The position numbers were made by a program, and so were the translations under genes. Shown here piece by piece: positions 1 to 10,900 of a DNA stretch of 25,577 bases (its first letter is position 1; the number at the start of each line of letters is the position of its first letter). Source of the DNA: Hepatocystis sp. ex Piliocolobus tephrosceles (taxonomy: Eukaryota; Apicomplexa; Aconoidasida; Haemosporida; Plasmodiidae). The notes below the pieces were generated by a model. That model had not been told where the DNA came from. It worked only from the letters and a program-made list of their open reading frames with translations, and searched no databases. The stretch covers positions 1 through 25,577 of the forward strand of contig CABPSV020000114.1 in the NCBI GenBank assembly GCA_902459845.2, written 5' to 3'.

Positions 1-398
1 TTACGTGTTAATGTTAATATTAATGTTGATGTTTTTTTTTTTTTTTTTTTTTTTTTCTTTTTTGGATATATATGTATATGGCTATATATACTATTTTATT
101 TTTATGACTTTCCCTATACGATGTTATTTGTTTTATTGTTAATGTAACATAAGAAAATAATTGTTTATGTATATTTCTGGAAATAATATAAATTGACAAT
201 CCTCAAATATAAAGTTTCAAATGCAAAGTTTTAAATATGTAAAGGGATAAATAAAATCAAGTTAGACAAATAAAAAAAATGCCAATAAAAAAAAACCTTT
301 TTAGTAATGTTTTATTTATATTAAAAATTTGTTTTTTTTTTATTTTACAAGTTTATATAGTTATACAGAATATCGTAAAATATATATGAACCGTTAAG

Positions 399-439
<41 letters not shown>
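399..439. repeat. Poly(dA) tract, 41 bp
   Basis: An uninterrupted run of 41 A residues on the + strand, directly upstream of the 23-bp tandem array. Tracts this long are typical of haemosporidian intergenic DNA and are prone to length errors in assembly. Confidence 0.9.
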
Positions 440-440
<1 letters not shown>

Positions 441-448
441 ATAAAGGT

Positions 449-606
449 GTTAAAAAATATACACAAAAACGTTAAAAAAATATACACAAAAATGTTAAAA
501 AAATATACACAAAAATGTTAAAAAAATATACACAAAAATGTTAAACAAATATACACAAAAATGTTAAAAAAATATACACAACAATGTTAAAAAAATATAC
601 ACAGAT
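449..606 (+). repeat. 23-bp tandem repeat, about 7 copies
   Basis: A unit starting GTTAAAAAAATATACACAAA recurs with GTT at 449, 471, 494, 517, 540, 563 and 586. The first spacing is 22 bp and the rest are 23 bp. Copies differ by single substitutions only, for example ACG versus ATG at the junction and one C inside the A run. It is not in a coding frame of any gene. Confidence 0.9.
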
Positions 607-840
607 GTATTTAAAAGAAATGTTATAAAGTGTTTAAAAAGACAAGCAGATAATAAATTTTCCAAACAACATTATGACAAAATGTTACAATCGAGTTAGT
701 AAAACAAAGGTACATATATTTTATTTTTTTATTTTTTTTTTTTTTTCTTACCTTCCTCCTAATATGTACATATATATTTGCTATTATTAGTTATTTTGCA
801 TATTAGTTAAAAACCGCACAGAAAAAAAAAAAAAAAAATG

Positions 841-886
841 AATATAAATATAAATATAAATATAAATATAAATATAAATATAAATA
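841..886 (+). repeat. (AATATA)n hexanucleotide microsatellite
   Basis: About seven copies of a 6-bp AATATA-type unit run to about position 886 and then give way to AAATAAAT units. It is intergenic low-complexity sequence. Confidence 0.8.
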
Positions 887-1605
887 AATAAATAAAAAAA
901 AACAGAATATGTATAACATTGTCAGGATCACATAGTTTGTATTGTAACTAAAAAAAAAAAAAAAAATAACATAATAATAATAATAATAATAATATCCATC
1001 ATATATGCACATAAATGTTTATGTATATATTATGTGTATATTGTTTTACATATTTAAAATTTTATAAGAAATGTCTTAGTATAAAAAAAAAAAAAAAAAA
1101 AAAAAAATACATATATGTGTATATGTTGTTGTATATGTATGTGTATGTGAATGATTATATGTGTGTATATAAATTACATAAAAATAGTAGAGATTATTTT
1201 TGGGAGTTATAGCAAGTGGAACACAATTTAAAAAACTTTTATTTTTAATAAATCCGAGTATTAAAAAAAAATATATATCAGTAAAAAAAAAAAAAAAAAA
1301 AAAAAAAAATTAAAAAAAAATGTAAATATTAATTGTAACAAATTAAACTATAAGACATGGTTAAAAATTAAAATATGTATAATACAAGTTTAGAAGAAAT
1401 TAAAATAAGTTAAGATAAATACAATGGGAGGAATTATAAAAAGATTTATAATTATATGTATGTATATACGTATAAACATATGCATATGTATAAGCACACG
1501 TTTAAGTGCTGTATACGCTTTTTTTAAAAATCTACCACTATGAATAAGCTTAAACTAGTGTCAGTGAATCGGTTAATAAGTATTTCGGTAAGTTCAGTAA
1601 GTTCC

Positions 1606-1606
<1 letters not shown>

Positions 1607-1654
<48 letters not shown>
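1607..1654. repeat. Poly(dT) tract, 48 bp
   Basis: An uninterrupted 48-T run on the + strand, ending 11 bp before the stop codon of the minus-strand gene. In that gene's sense direction it reads as poly(A) in the immediate 3' UTR. Confidence 0.9.
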
Positions 1655-1657
<3 letters not shown>

Positions 1658-1665
1658 CTTTCAAC

Positions 1666-3663
1666 TTATGACACAGCAAAATTTTTAAATCTAAAAACTT
1701 CGTTCAAAAAATTGTTATTAAATTTTTTTTTTGTATATATATCTTCATTCAATTCAAACATAACAAGATCCCATGAAGAGTTTATAAAATGATATTTTAC
1801 ATTTTCATACATATTAGCAATGTTATTTTGTATATTTTTATTAGTTCGATTGGAAGATAAAGATATATGGTTACAATTTTTTATACGAAAATCTGATAAG
1901 TTAATATTTTCATTGTAATATTTGTATGATATATTGTTTTTCTTTTTTTCAGTTTTTGGGGAAGTAATATTTCCAGTTAAAGTAACATTAGTACCATTAT
2001 TTATATTATTACTTGTTTTTATTTTTTTACAATAATTATTATTATAATTCAATTCAACAGTATTTTCAATACATTTTTCATTATATTTTTTGGAGCTTAT
2101 TTTATGTTTATTTATAATTATATTATTATACATACTTGGAACCTCTTTGTTGACTATATTAAGATTGTTTTTCGATTTAATTTGTTTTCTTTTCTCACTA
2201 CCCTTTGTATCATTACCTTTTGTATCACTACCCATTGTATCACTACCCATTGTATCACTACCCTTTGTATTATCACCCTTTGTATTATCACCTATTGTAT
2301 TATCACCCTTTGTATTATCACCCTTTGTATTATCACCATTTATAACTTTGCTAATGGGAGTTATATCTTCATTATTATTGTTACTACTATTTTTACTGTT
2401 ATTGTATTTGTCATTCTTATTGTTAACGTTACTGTTGCCACAATTGAAGTATATATTATATTCACTTTTTTTTTTATAAGCCCCATTAGAAAAATAATTT
2501 CTCATAAAATATTGGTTATCATTCCAATTCAAACGTTGAAAGTTGTTATAATTTTTATGTTCATATTTATTTTTTATTACTTCTATATTTTGTTCATGTT
2601 TGTTATGTAAATACATATTTTTTGTTTTCGTATTAATGTTATATTTTGTGTAACTCGTAAAACTGTTTTTTTTTACTAAAAATAGAAAATTGTTTAAAAA
2701 TAGTTTAATCCAAGAACATGTAACTGGAATAATAACATAACCATTCTCTGTTGCTATGATATGAGTTTGATGACATTTTTTTGTATCATTGTCATTGTCA
2801 TTATTATTGTCATTGTCATTGTCATTGTCATTATTATTGTCATTGTCATTGTTATCAGAATTATGTACATGTTTTAAAAATGGTTTATTATTTATGTTAA
2901 TATGGTTTGCCGTGTTGTCTGCTGTGTCATTTTCTGTATCTTTTCGTGTATCTTCCGTATATAGCTTACCACTCATTGTATGTTTTGTTTTTTCTCCTTC
3001 TTCTCGTGTATATGTATGATCATGGATACCACTAAATTTTGTATTATCAACATTGCCGATGCTATTTTTACCAGATTCGTTACCACTTTCACAGAGTGGA
3101 GTTGTATAATTTCCTTTTTTAGGAGAAACACAAAAAAAAAAATTAGTAAACGGTACATTTTTAAACATAAGATATAACTTTACAAAATAAAAAGTAAATT
3201 TGAATAATGTTTTAATAAATAAATTTATATTATCACAATCAAAAAAACCAGTCAAACTAATGTGAATGTCATATAAATATGTTTCATCCGCCCCGTACTC
3301 TTTTAATACTTTTTTTTTTTTCTCAGTTAAAAACTTATAAAGGTATGATTTTTTAGAAGGTATTAAGTGCATAATATATTTTTTGTTTTTTTTATTGCTT
3401 TCGTAGTTTTTACTACTTTCGTTTTTATTTATTAATAAATGTGATTTTTCATCGTCTGCTATTTTCGATTCTGCATTATAAATCAAATTTGAATTGCTCA
3501 AATGAAGATTATGTGTATTTGCTTGTTTAATTGATTTATAAAAAAAATGTAAATTGCTTAAAAAATTGCTACATTCGAAGTTGTTATATATTATATTTTT
3601 GCCAATTATAACCTTCTCCTTATGACCAGAATTCTCATTTTTTGTGTTTATATGTCTCCCCAT
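1666..3663 (-). CDS. Probable 2H-phosphoesterase-like protein with large low-complexity insertion
   Basis: The protein is about 665 aa if started at the ATG at 3661-3663; the stop is TAA at 1666-1668. Two H-x-S-L signatures are visible: HISLTGFF with its His at about residue 134 (nt 3262-3264) and HISLSSNR with its His at about residue 599 (nt 1867-1869). Paired HxS/TL motifs are the catalytic hallmark of the 2H phosphoesterase fold, which includes RNA ligase/cyclic phosphodiesterase relatives and USB1-type RNases. A strand-like segment, SSWDLVMFEL, follows near the C-terminus. The motifs are normally within about 100-150 residues of each other; here they are split by Asn/Lys/Asp-rich sequence, a GDNTKG/GSDTMG 15-bp repeat block (about 2200-2345) and a DN-rich block (about 2785-2860). 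The frame stays open upstream to about 3717 with a hydrophobic MTLTFVLLPFFF-like stretch, but that begins at TTG directly after a possible 3' splice site (CTCCCCTTATCTCAACAG), so an upstream exon is possible. The substrate is unknown. Confidence 0.6.
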   Translation of the reverse strand: MGRHINTKNENSGHKEKVIIGKNIIYNNFECSNFLSNLHFFYKSIKQANTHNLHLSNSNLIYNAESKIADDEKSHLLINKNESSKNYESNKKNKKYIMHLIPSKKSYLYKFLTEKKKKVLKEYGADETYLYDIHISLTGFFDCDNINLFIKTLFKFTFYFVKLYLMFKNVPFTNFFFCVSPKKGNYTTPLCESGNESGKNSIGNVDNTKFSGIHDHTYTREEGEKTKHTMSGKLYTEDTRKDTENDTADNTANHININNKPFLKHVHNSDNNDNDNNNDNDNDNDNNNDNDNDTKKCHQTHIIATENGYVIIPVTCSWIKLFLNNFLFLVKKNSFTSYTKYNINTKTKNMYLHNKHEQNIEVIKNKYEHKNYNNFQRLNWNDNQYFMRNYFSNGAYKKKSEYNIYFNCGNSNVNNKNDKYNNSKNSSNNNNEDITPISKVINGDNTKGDNTKGDNTIGDNTKGDNTKGSDTMGSDTMGSDTKGNDTKGSEKRKQIKSKNNLNIVNKEVPSMYNNIIINKHKISSKKYNEKCIENTVELNYNNNYCKKIKTSNNINNGTNVTLTGNITSPKTEKKKNNISYKYYNENINLSDFRIKNCNHISLSSNRTNKNIQNNIANMYENVKYHFINSSWDLVMFELNEDIYTKKKFNNNFLNEVFRFKNFAVS
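2195..2345 (-). repeat. In-frame 15-bp tandem repeat (GDNTK / GSDTM peptides)
   Basis: About ten 15-bp units on the minus strand encode alternating GDNTK-, GSDTM- and GSDTK-type pentapeptides in the insert of the 2H-like protein. On the + strand the units read as TTTGTATTATCACCC/TTTGTATCACTACCC variants. The unit length is a multiple of three, so copy-number change keeps the frame. Confidence 0.85.
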
Positions 3664-3812
3664 GTATTGAGTAAGCGCTTGAAAAAAAAACGGAAGTAAA
3701 ACAAATGTTAATGTCAACTGTTGAGATAAGGGGAGTTGGAAGTATGTAAAAATGTTCAGATAATGGCAGTACGGCTATGTAAAATGAGTTAAATAAAAAA
3801 AAAAAAAAAAAA

Positions 3813-3813
<1 letters not shown>

Positions 3814-3850
<37 letters not shown>
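3814..3850. repeat. (TA)n dinucleotide microsatellite
   Basis: An uninterrupted alternating TA run of about 36 bp, about 150 bp upstream of the minus-strand ATG at 3663. Confidence 0.9.
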
Positions 3851-3852
<2 letters not shown>

Positions 3853-4232
3853 CTATATGAACGTATGTAGGTATGAATACATTAATTAATAATAATAAAA
3901 AAAAAAAAAAAAAAATAGAGGTGACAATAAATAATAATTCATAATAAAGTTAAATAAACAATATCCAATTTTAATAATTAAAATTTATTCAATAATTGTT
4001 TATATAAATTTGTAATATATATATATTATATATATTTTTTTTTTCATTTATAGGTTTTATATGACATATAACGTATATTATATTTCATGGCTATATAAAT
4101 TGCCTGTAAAATGTTTACAATGTAAAATTATACATAAATGCATATTATGTATATGTATACTATTCATAACATGTAAATAAAATAAATGTGGACATAAACA
4201 CAGCTTAAATGTTTTAAAATGAATAATATTTA

Positions 4233-4263
<31 letters not shown>

Positions 4264-4483
4264 TACATAATTAAAAAAAATCATGTTTTATATTAAAATA
4301 TATGTTTATACACTGTTAGTTTTTTTTTTTTTTTAATTCACAGGCAGGACAAATATGTATATATGACAAAATATATATTTGTTCTAAAATGTTTATACGC
4401 ATATATATACCACTTAAGCTTTTTAACTAAGTTAAATATATAAAAATTTGTACAATAATTATGTAAGAAATAAGCTATATATG

Positions 4484-4522
<39 letters not shown>
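4484..4522. repeat. Poly(dA) tract, 39 bp
   Basis: An uninterrupted run of about 39 A residues on the + strand in the divergent intergenic region. Confidence 0.85.
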
Positions 4523-4526
<4 letters not shown>

Positions 4527-5651
4527 TATATTATATCTTTCTTTATTATAGTTTTACATATATATATGTATATATATATTTATATAAGTGTTTATACTTC
4601 ATTTTAGTATATTTTATTTATTTATTTATTTATTTTGTTTTCTTTAAAAAAAAATGTAAAAATTCTTAATTTTTTTACATTTTGTGCGCATAAATAGGAA
4701 AAATAAAAAAAAAATAAAAATAAACCAGCAAGCAAGCGAATAATGATTTCTCCACATATTATATTAAAAAAAAAAAATGCAAAATTAATTATTTTATTTG
4801 CAATATAACTTTTTGTAATAAGAGGAAATAAAAATGATTACATATATAAATATATAAACACACATACATGGATAATATATATACTTATATATATGCACTT
4901 AAAAAATTATTAGTTCGTTTACACATATATATATATATATATATATATGTACATATATGTACATATAGTGCATATAAGTCTATTATATTCACTGGAACGA
5001 GAAACTTTAATTTACAAATTGTCTACTCTAAGCGTAGAGCATAAATGGAAAGAGATATATTCATGTTCTCATATAAATATGTAAAAAGGTATGTATAGTG
5101 TACACATACTTAAATTAAACAAATAAATGAATGGATAAGCAAATGAATAAAAGAGCTTTAAGAGTTCTTTTCTTATGTCGCTCACGCTGTTCACTTTTTT
5201 TTTTTTTTTATTTTATTGAATAAATTTTGTATAAAAAAAAAACAAAAATGTTTACTCATTCGTTCTAATGCAAAAATTATAAACGTTTTTAATTATTGAC
5301 TTGGTGCGTAAACAAATATTTACTTAATATATATGTGTATGTGTATAATATAATTATACCAAAGCATAAATAAAATATATAAATACGTACGTACATACAT
5401 GGATACATACATACATACATACATACATACACACATATGTATACACAACTTTATTTATTCATTCATTCATTTAGTATAGTATCATAATTGTTTAATTTAA
5501 AACAAAATTGCAAAATGACAAGTTAGCAGTTTTGCAATTTTTTTAAAAGACTTACTCTGAATTTTTATACATTAAATACACATAATCACATAAATTTAAA
5601 AAACATAAGATGTGGCTTTAATATGTAGAAAATACATAAATAAAATAATTG

Positions 5652-5653
<2 letters not shown>

Positions 5654-5690
<37 letters not shown>
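5654..5690. repeat. Poly(dA) tract, 37 bp
   Basis: An uninterrupted run of 37 A residues, about 55 bp before a long (TA)n run (about 5746-5784). Both are intergenic. Confidence 0.85.
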
Positions 5691-5692
<2 letters not shown>

Positions 5693-5739
5693 GTTTTATT
5701 TTATCAAGTTTAAAAAAAATATAATATAAAATGTAATTT

Positions 5740-5786
<47 letters not shown>

Positions 5787-7048
5787 TGTACATGCATATA
5801 TGTATATCTGTAATATATGGCTTAAAAAGTAAGTGAGCATGTTATAACGTCACGTAAACACTACTATTGTGATGGTGAACAAAACTTGTTAAAGCAAAAA
5901 TATATATATTTTTTTCTAATCGATGTTGTATATATATATATATATATATATAAATATAAATATATATGCACATATATTTAAAAATAGGTGTTACATTGAC
6001 GGATGTTTGCATGGAATAATTAATTGGCTTTTTTTTTTTTTTTTTATTTCTTTTGAAAGAGAAATTTTGTTAAATGTAAATAAAAAGGAGAAAAAAAAAA
6101 AAAAAAAAAAAAACTCAGTAATAATTTATTTATAAAAATTCAAATGTGTACGTGTATATATATGAAGCATAAAAAATCCACATAGTACATATAAAATGTG
6201 TACATATTTTGTACTATTCACATATTATATATATACATTTTTATAACAAATCTTTATATCATAAAATATAAAATGCTAAATTATATTTTTCTTTTTTTTA
6301 CAACATGACATAACATTTGCTTTTGCATTATGTCAGTTTAAAAATTTATAAAACCAACTTTCTTTTTTTAATAACTCAAGAACGTTGTATATATAATAAA
6401 TTAAATAGCAAAATAAACAGTCTGTATGAATAAATATTAATGACATAAAATTATAGCATTTTTATTACAAAAAAAAAAAAAAAAAAAAAAATTAAATGCA
6501 TTGTTTAAATTAGGATGGGTATATTTAAAGAATTATACAAGTAGTTTGTTTTTATTTGCAATAATAAGTTACTAATTTAAAAAAAAAAAAAAAAAAAATT
6601 ATAAATTATTAAATATGTTATAAACTATAAAAACGTTACAAACCATTAACAACATCACATATTATAAATAAAATTATGAATTATTAAAAAAATTACAAAT
6701 TATGTGTTTTTTTTTTTTTTCAACTGATTGTGTTATATAGCCTATACACTAAACAGTTTTTTTTTTTTTTTTTTTTTTTTTTATATTGGTTAGAAAAAAA
6801 ACGCAATTTACACTTAACCATTTCTACAACTTTTAATGTTAAAAAAGAACTAAAAAAAAAAAAAAAAAAAAATCCCCCAACCGTGACACGTCATTGCAAA
6901 TAATTCGACTAATAAAATGAAATATATACATATATAGATATGTATACTTTAGGCTTCTTAAATAATTTAAAAAAAAAAATTATGAACAAGTTCTCTTCCT
7001 AAAAATGTCGTTATTATATAATAATTAATTAAATAAAAATAACGACTT

Positions 7049-7049
<1 letters not shown>

Positions 7050-7091
<42 letters not shown>
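7050..7091. repeat. Poly(dA) tract, 42 bp
   Basis: An uninterrupted run of 42 A residues on the + strand, about 900 bp upstream of the TYW gene start. Confidence 0.85.
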
Positions 7092-7099
<8 letters not shown>

Positions 7100-7516
7100 T
7101 TTTAATTGTAATGCATAGAGGTTTCTCTTTTTTTTTTCCTATACAGTTCATCGTGCAGTAAATGTATATACATATATATATATTTATATATATGTATTTA
7201 TATATATTTATATATATGTATTTATATATATTTATATATATGTATAGAGAGAGAGATACATTTGTACACGTTCCTGCCAACTCCTTTGACATAAATTAAA
7301 TAGGCAAATATTTTTTTCAGTGCCAAATTAACAGTTTTGCATAATTATTCATAATTGTACGTATAGTTATATTTACATGATTGTATGTAGAGAATGTTAC
7401 AACGAAACTGAGGTTGATCAATAAAAATTTCGAAATCGACTAATAATGAAATATTTTGAACTCATAATAGTTGTACATTAATCGAAAAAGAGTTAAAAAA
7501 AAAAAAAAAAAAAAAA

Positions 7517-7670
7517 TATGGCTTAAAAAAAACTGTGGCTTAAAAAAAAACTATGTGGCTTAAAAAAAAACTATGTGGCTTAAAAAAAAACTATGTGGCT
7601 TAAAAAAAAACTATGTGGCTTAAAAAAAAACTATGTGGCTTAAAAAAAAACTATGTGGCTTAAAAAAAAA
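7517..7670 (+). repeat. 20-bp tandem repeat, 6 exact copies plus 2 degenerate
   Basis: Six perfect copies of CTATGTGGCTTAAAAAAAAA occupy 7551-7670, preceded by two shortened copies (GGCTT at about 7520 and 7537). The array ends about 320 bp upstream of the first ATG of the TYW gene and therefore lies in its likely promoter or 5' UTR. The exact identity of the copies suggests recent expansion. Confidence 0.92.
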
Positions 7671-7896
7671 TTAATTAATTAATTTATTAAATAATTAAAT
7701 AGTGAGTAGCTAAATTGGTAGATAAATAAATATGATAACATCTGTTTAATCAAAAGTTGTGAAAAAGATTTGTATATAAACATAATTTTTTTCGAGTTGA
7801 ATTTATACTAAATAGTAGTACCTCTTCCGAATCTTTGTGCTTTAAAAAAAAAAAAAAATTAAAAAATAGATACATATTCTAATGTATCCGTACAAT

Positions 7897-7943
<47 letters not shown>

Positions 7944-7992
7944 TGTTACTTGTTCATACAAATTGCAACTTAAAAAAAAATAATTTTTTATT

Positions 7993-10900
7993 ATGGAGCA
8001 GTTTTTAAAAAAAAAAGAAAATGCGTTAAAAGTTTTTAACAATGACGAAAATTTAAAAAAGTTTATGCACATTTATAAACACTGTGAAAGTGATATTTTT
8101 AATATTTATTTAAATATATACAATGAATATTATACAAAATATGAACATAACGAACGTAACGAACATAACGAACATAACGTAACGAACATAACGAACGTAA
8201 CGAACGTAACGAACGTAACGTATGTTCAATAGATTTTCATGAATTTGAAAAAAAAAGTGACAACAGTGGAAAATTTTTAGAAAAACAAATAAAATTATTA
8301 ATTGAAAAGAAGTTAGTTAATGATGACAGAATTGATAAATCTATTAAAAAAAGTGTGGATTTGTTAATATATCCATGTGTTTATGAAATTAATAAAAAAG
8401 AAAAATATTACACAAGTTCATGTTGCTCTGGGCGGATAATAATATTTCAAGAAGCAGCTGAGGATAATAACATTAGTAGTGATAAGAAAGTCGAATTTGT
8501 TACACATAAAAATGCCATAAAAAAAAATGCCATAAAAAAAAATACCATAACAAAGAGAGTTAAGGATATAAAATTAAACAATCCCATACAAAACGACATC
8601 GATCATAATAACCTACTACTACACCATTTAAAAAAAACATTTAAACTAAGTCAAAATATAAAAATTACAAAAAAAAAAAAAAAAAAAAAAAAAATTTTTT
8701 CTGATTATGGAAAAGGAGATATAACACTTTCTTATAATAAGGATGGAAGAGAAAAAAAAAAAGAGAAATATACAATAAATGTATGTGCAAATGAAAAATG
8801 TTGTAAAACTAGTATTAAAAAAGGAATGCATAAAAAAAATATACGTATATTATACTCAAGCCATTCTCACCAAAATTTAGAAGATATTAATTTAATACAT
8901 AGAATATTGTTGAGTGAAAAAATGAACCTAAATGAATCGATTTTTCAAATAAAACTAAATGAACATAATTTGAATAAGTTAAAATTGTTTTTAGAAAATA
9001 AAAATGTAACTATGTATGATAATGGACTAGTAAATACAAAAAAAAATAATTTCATAAAAAATGATTTTTTTAAAAAGGATATAAAAAATATGAGTAGTAA
9101 TAGTAGTAGTAGTAGTAGTAGTAGTAATAGTAGTAGTAGTACGACACCTACAGTTAATATATTTAGTTTGAGTGACTCAGAGATTATAAAAAAAAAAAAT
9201 ATATTTAAGAAAAAAGCAAAAAAAAAAAGTGAAAAACATATTTATTTGAAATTTGAACCATTCATTATTCATGTAAATTGTGCTAATTTAGAAAGTGCAT
9301 TACATTTACTAAAAATCGCACAATGTTCAGGACTTAAACAAAGTGGTATACTTAATTTTAATAAATATATAACAGTAGCTATAAGGGGTTCTATGCGGTT
9401 GGAACATTTTTTAGGTAGTAACGATTTGTTAATAACAGAAAAAAAAAAAATAATACAATTAATTAATATATGTAATTCTAAAATGACAAAAAATATAAAT
9501 CAAATGATAAAATTTTATACATGTTATAAAAACATTTTTTTAAATAAAATAAATGATACATTTGTTAACAGTTGTGCTTTATATTTTTTACCGAACACTA
9601 TAGATGAGGACATGCAAAAAAAAGAAGAAAAAAAAAAAAAAAAAGTTGTTAATTGTATGGATAATTCGTATAACAAAGAGGTGTCAAAACAAGGTAACAA
9701 TGTGAGCATATGTACAAAAAATAGTAATATAAATGAAAAAAAAAAAGAAAACTATATTCAAAATGGAGTCGTTAAAAATGGAGTCGTTAAAAATGGAGTC
9801 GTTAAAAATGGAGTCGTTAAAAATGGAGTCGTTAAAAATGGAGTCGTTAAAAATGGAGTCGTTAAAAATGGAGTCGTTAAAAATGGAGTCGTTAAAAATG
9901 GAGTCGTTAAAAATGGAGTCGTTAAAAATGGAGTTGTTAAAAATGGAGTTGTTAAAAATGGAGTCGTTAAAAATGGAGTCGTTAAAAATGGAGTCGTTAA
10001 AAATGGAAATAATAAAAATGGAGACATTAATTTGCAAAAGTATGGAATAAATATATCCGAAACTGGTTTTTTAATTAGTAAGAACTTGGAAAAGAATTTA
10101 AACAACACATTAGTACAATGTAAATTGTTAAGTGATAAAAAGTATATACATAACTTTTTTATGGTATGGGGTCATGATATGTTTATAAATAAAAATAAAA
10201 TATATTTGTATGGTGGATTTTTAAAAGCAAAAAGAAGTAATAAACTTATAATTTATAATATTGTAAGTAACGATATAATTGTATATACTACTCCTTTACC
10301 TGCACTAGCCTACCATTCTTTTTTTAAGTTGGATGATAATTATGCTTGTTTATTTGGAGGTAGAACTAATCCTAAAAATTGCGTTAATAATATATGGATT
10401 TACAACATTAACAATAATACATGGAAAGAAACGAAAATTCGTACAAATGGGATAAATGGGATGAATGGGGTAAAGGAACATAAAATAATAGATGACGAAA
10501 AACATGAAAAAAATGAAAAAAATGAAAAAGTTAGTAACATTCCTTGTGGTAGGTATAGACACTCCTGTGTCTTAACAACCATATTGAAAAAAAAAAAAAA
10601 AAACGGAGTAAACAACAGTATTAATAGTGTTGACAGTACATATTATGTTTTTTACATGTACGGTGGTGTTAATAATAAAAACGAAATACTTAACGATATA
10701 TGGAAATGTAAAATAACTATAAATAAATATAATACAGGTAATATATATGTAATTTGGAATAAAAAACATTGTTTAAGGAATGAGAAAAATGCGTTGTATG
10801 TTAAAAACCACACACTTTGTTATAATAAAAAAAAAAAGTTGGTTTATGTTGTTGGTGGATGTTATGTAAAGGATGTAGTAGAAGATGGAGTAGAGGGTGT

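Larger units (their letters stand above)
1..1665. other. AT-rich intergenic region, 3' flank of the 2H-phosphoesterase-like gene
   Basis: No credible gene is visible in this 1.67-kb stretch. Short open frames here translate to homopolymer Phe/Lys or Tyr-rich peptides produced by poly(A), poly(T) and TA runs. It contains a poly(T) run near 33-56, a 41-A tract, a 23-bp tandem array, a (AATATA)n microsatellite at about 841-886, an (AAT)n run near 968-992 and a 48-T tract immediately beyond the stop of the minus-strand gene. It probably carries that gene's 3' UTR and the flank of a neighbour outside the window. No polyadenylation site can be fixed in such AT-rich DNA. Confidence 0.7.
3664..7992. 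other. Divergent 4.3-kb intergenic region between the 2H-like and TYW genes
   Basis: This region lies between the starts of two divergently transcribed genes and should contain both promoters and 5' UTRs. I see no conserved coding sequence, only peptides from (TA)n, poly(A) and poly(T) runs. It holds (TA)n tracts near 3814-3850, 4241-4265, 4926-4946, 5746-5784 and 7899-7936, poly(A) tracts of 37-42 bp, and a 20-bp array close to the TYW gene. A few less AT-biased islets (about 5000-5050, 5840-5890, 6870-6910) could be promoter elements or small RNAs, but none matches a motif I can name with confidence. A short 5' exon of the minus-strand gene cannot be excluded. Confidence 0.65.

Noticed and set aside
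449..606. CRISPR array
   Set aside because: Units are contiguous with no unique spacers, and the genome is eukaryotic.
5010..5050. Small hairpin (CTCTAAGCGTAGAG) as a possible snoRNA or tRNA fragment
   Set aside because: The stem is very short. I could not find C/D or H/ACA boxes or tRNA A/B boxes around it, so it is too weak to annotate.
5923..6135. 70-aa frame containing a non-repetitive stretch (CYIDGCLHGIINWL)
   Set aside because: It is flanked by TA-derived and poly-A-derived sequence, has no recognisable homology, and its length is expected by chance in this composition.
8355..8357. GTG as start codon of the TYW protein
   Set aside because: TYW3-like sequence (DDRIDKSIKKS) lies immediately upstream in the same frame, and plasmodial genes use ATG. 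The real start is most likely 7993.
9684..10108. Several open frames on both strands over the NGVVK array
   Set aside because: They are shadows of a 15-bp repeat that lacks stop codons in several frames; only the TYW frame continues into conserved domains.
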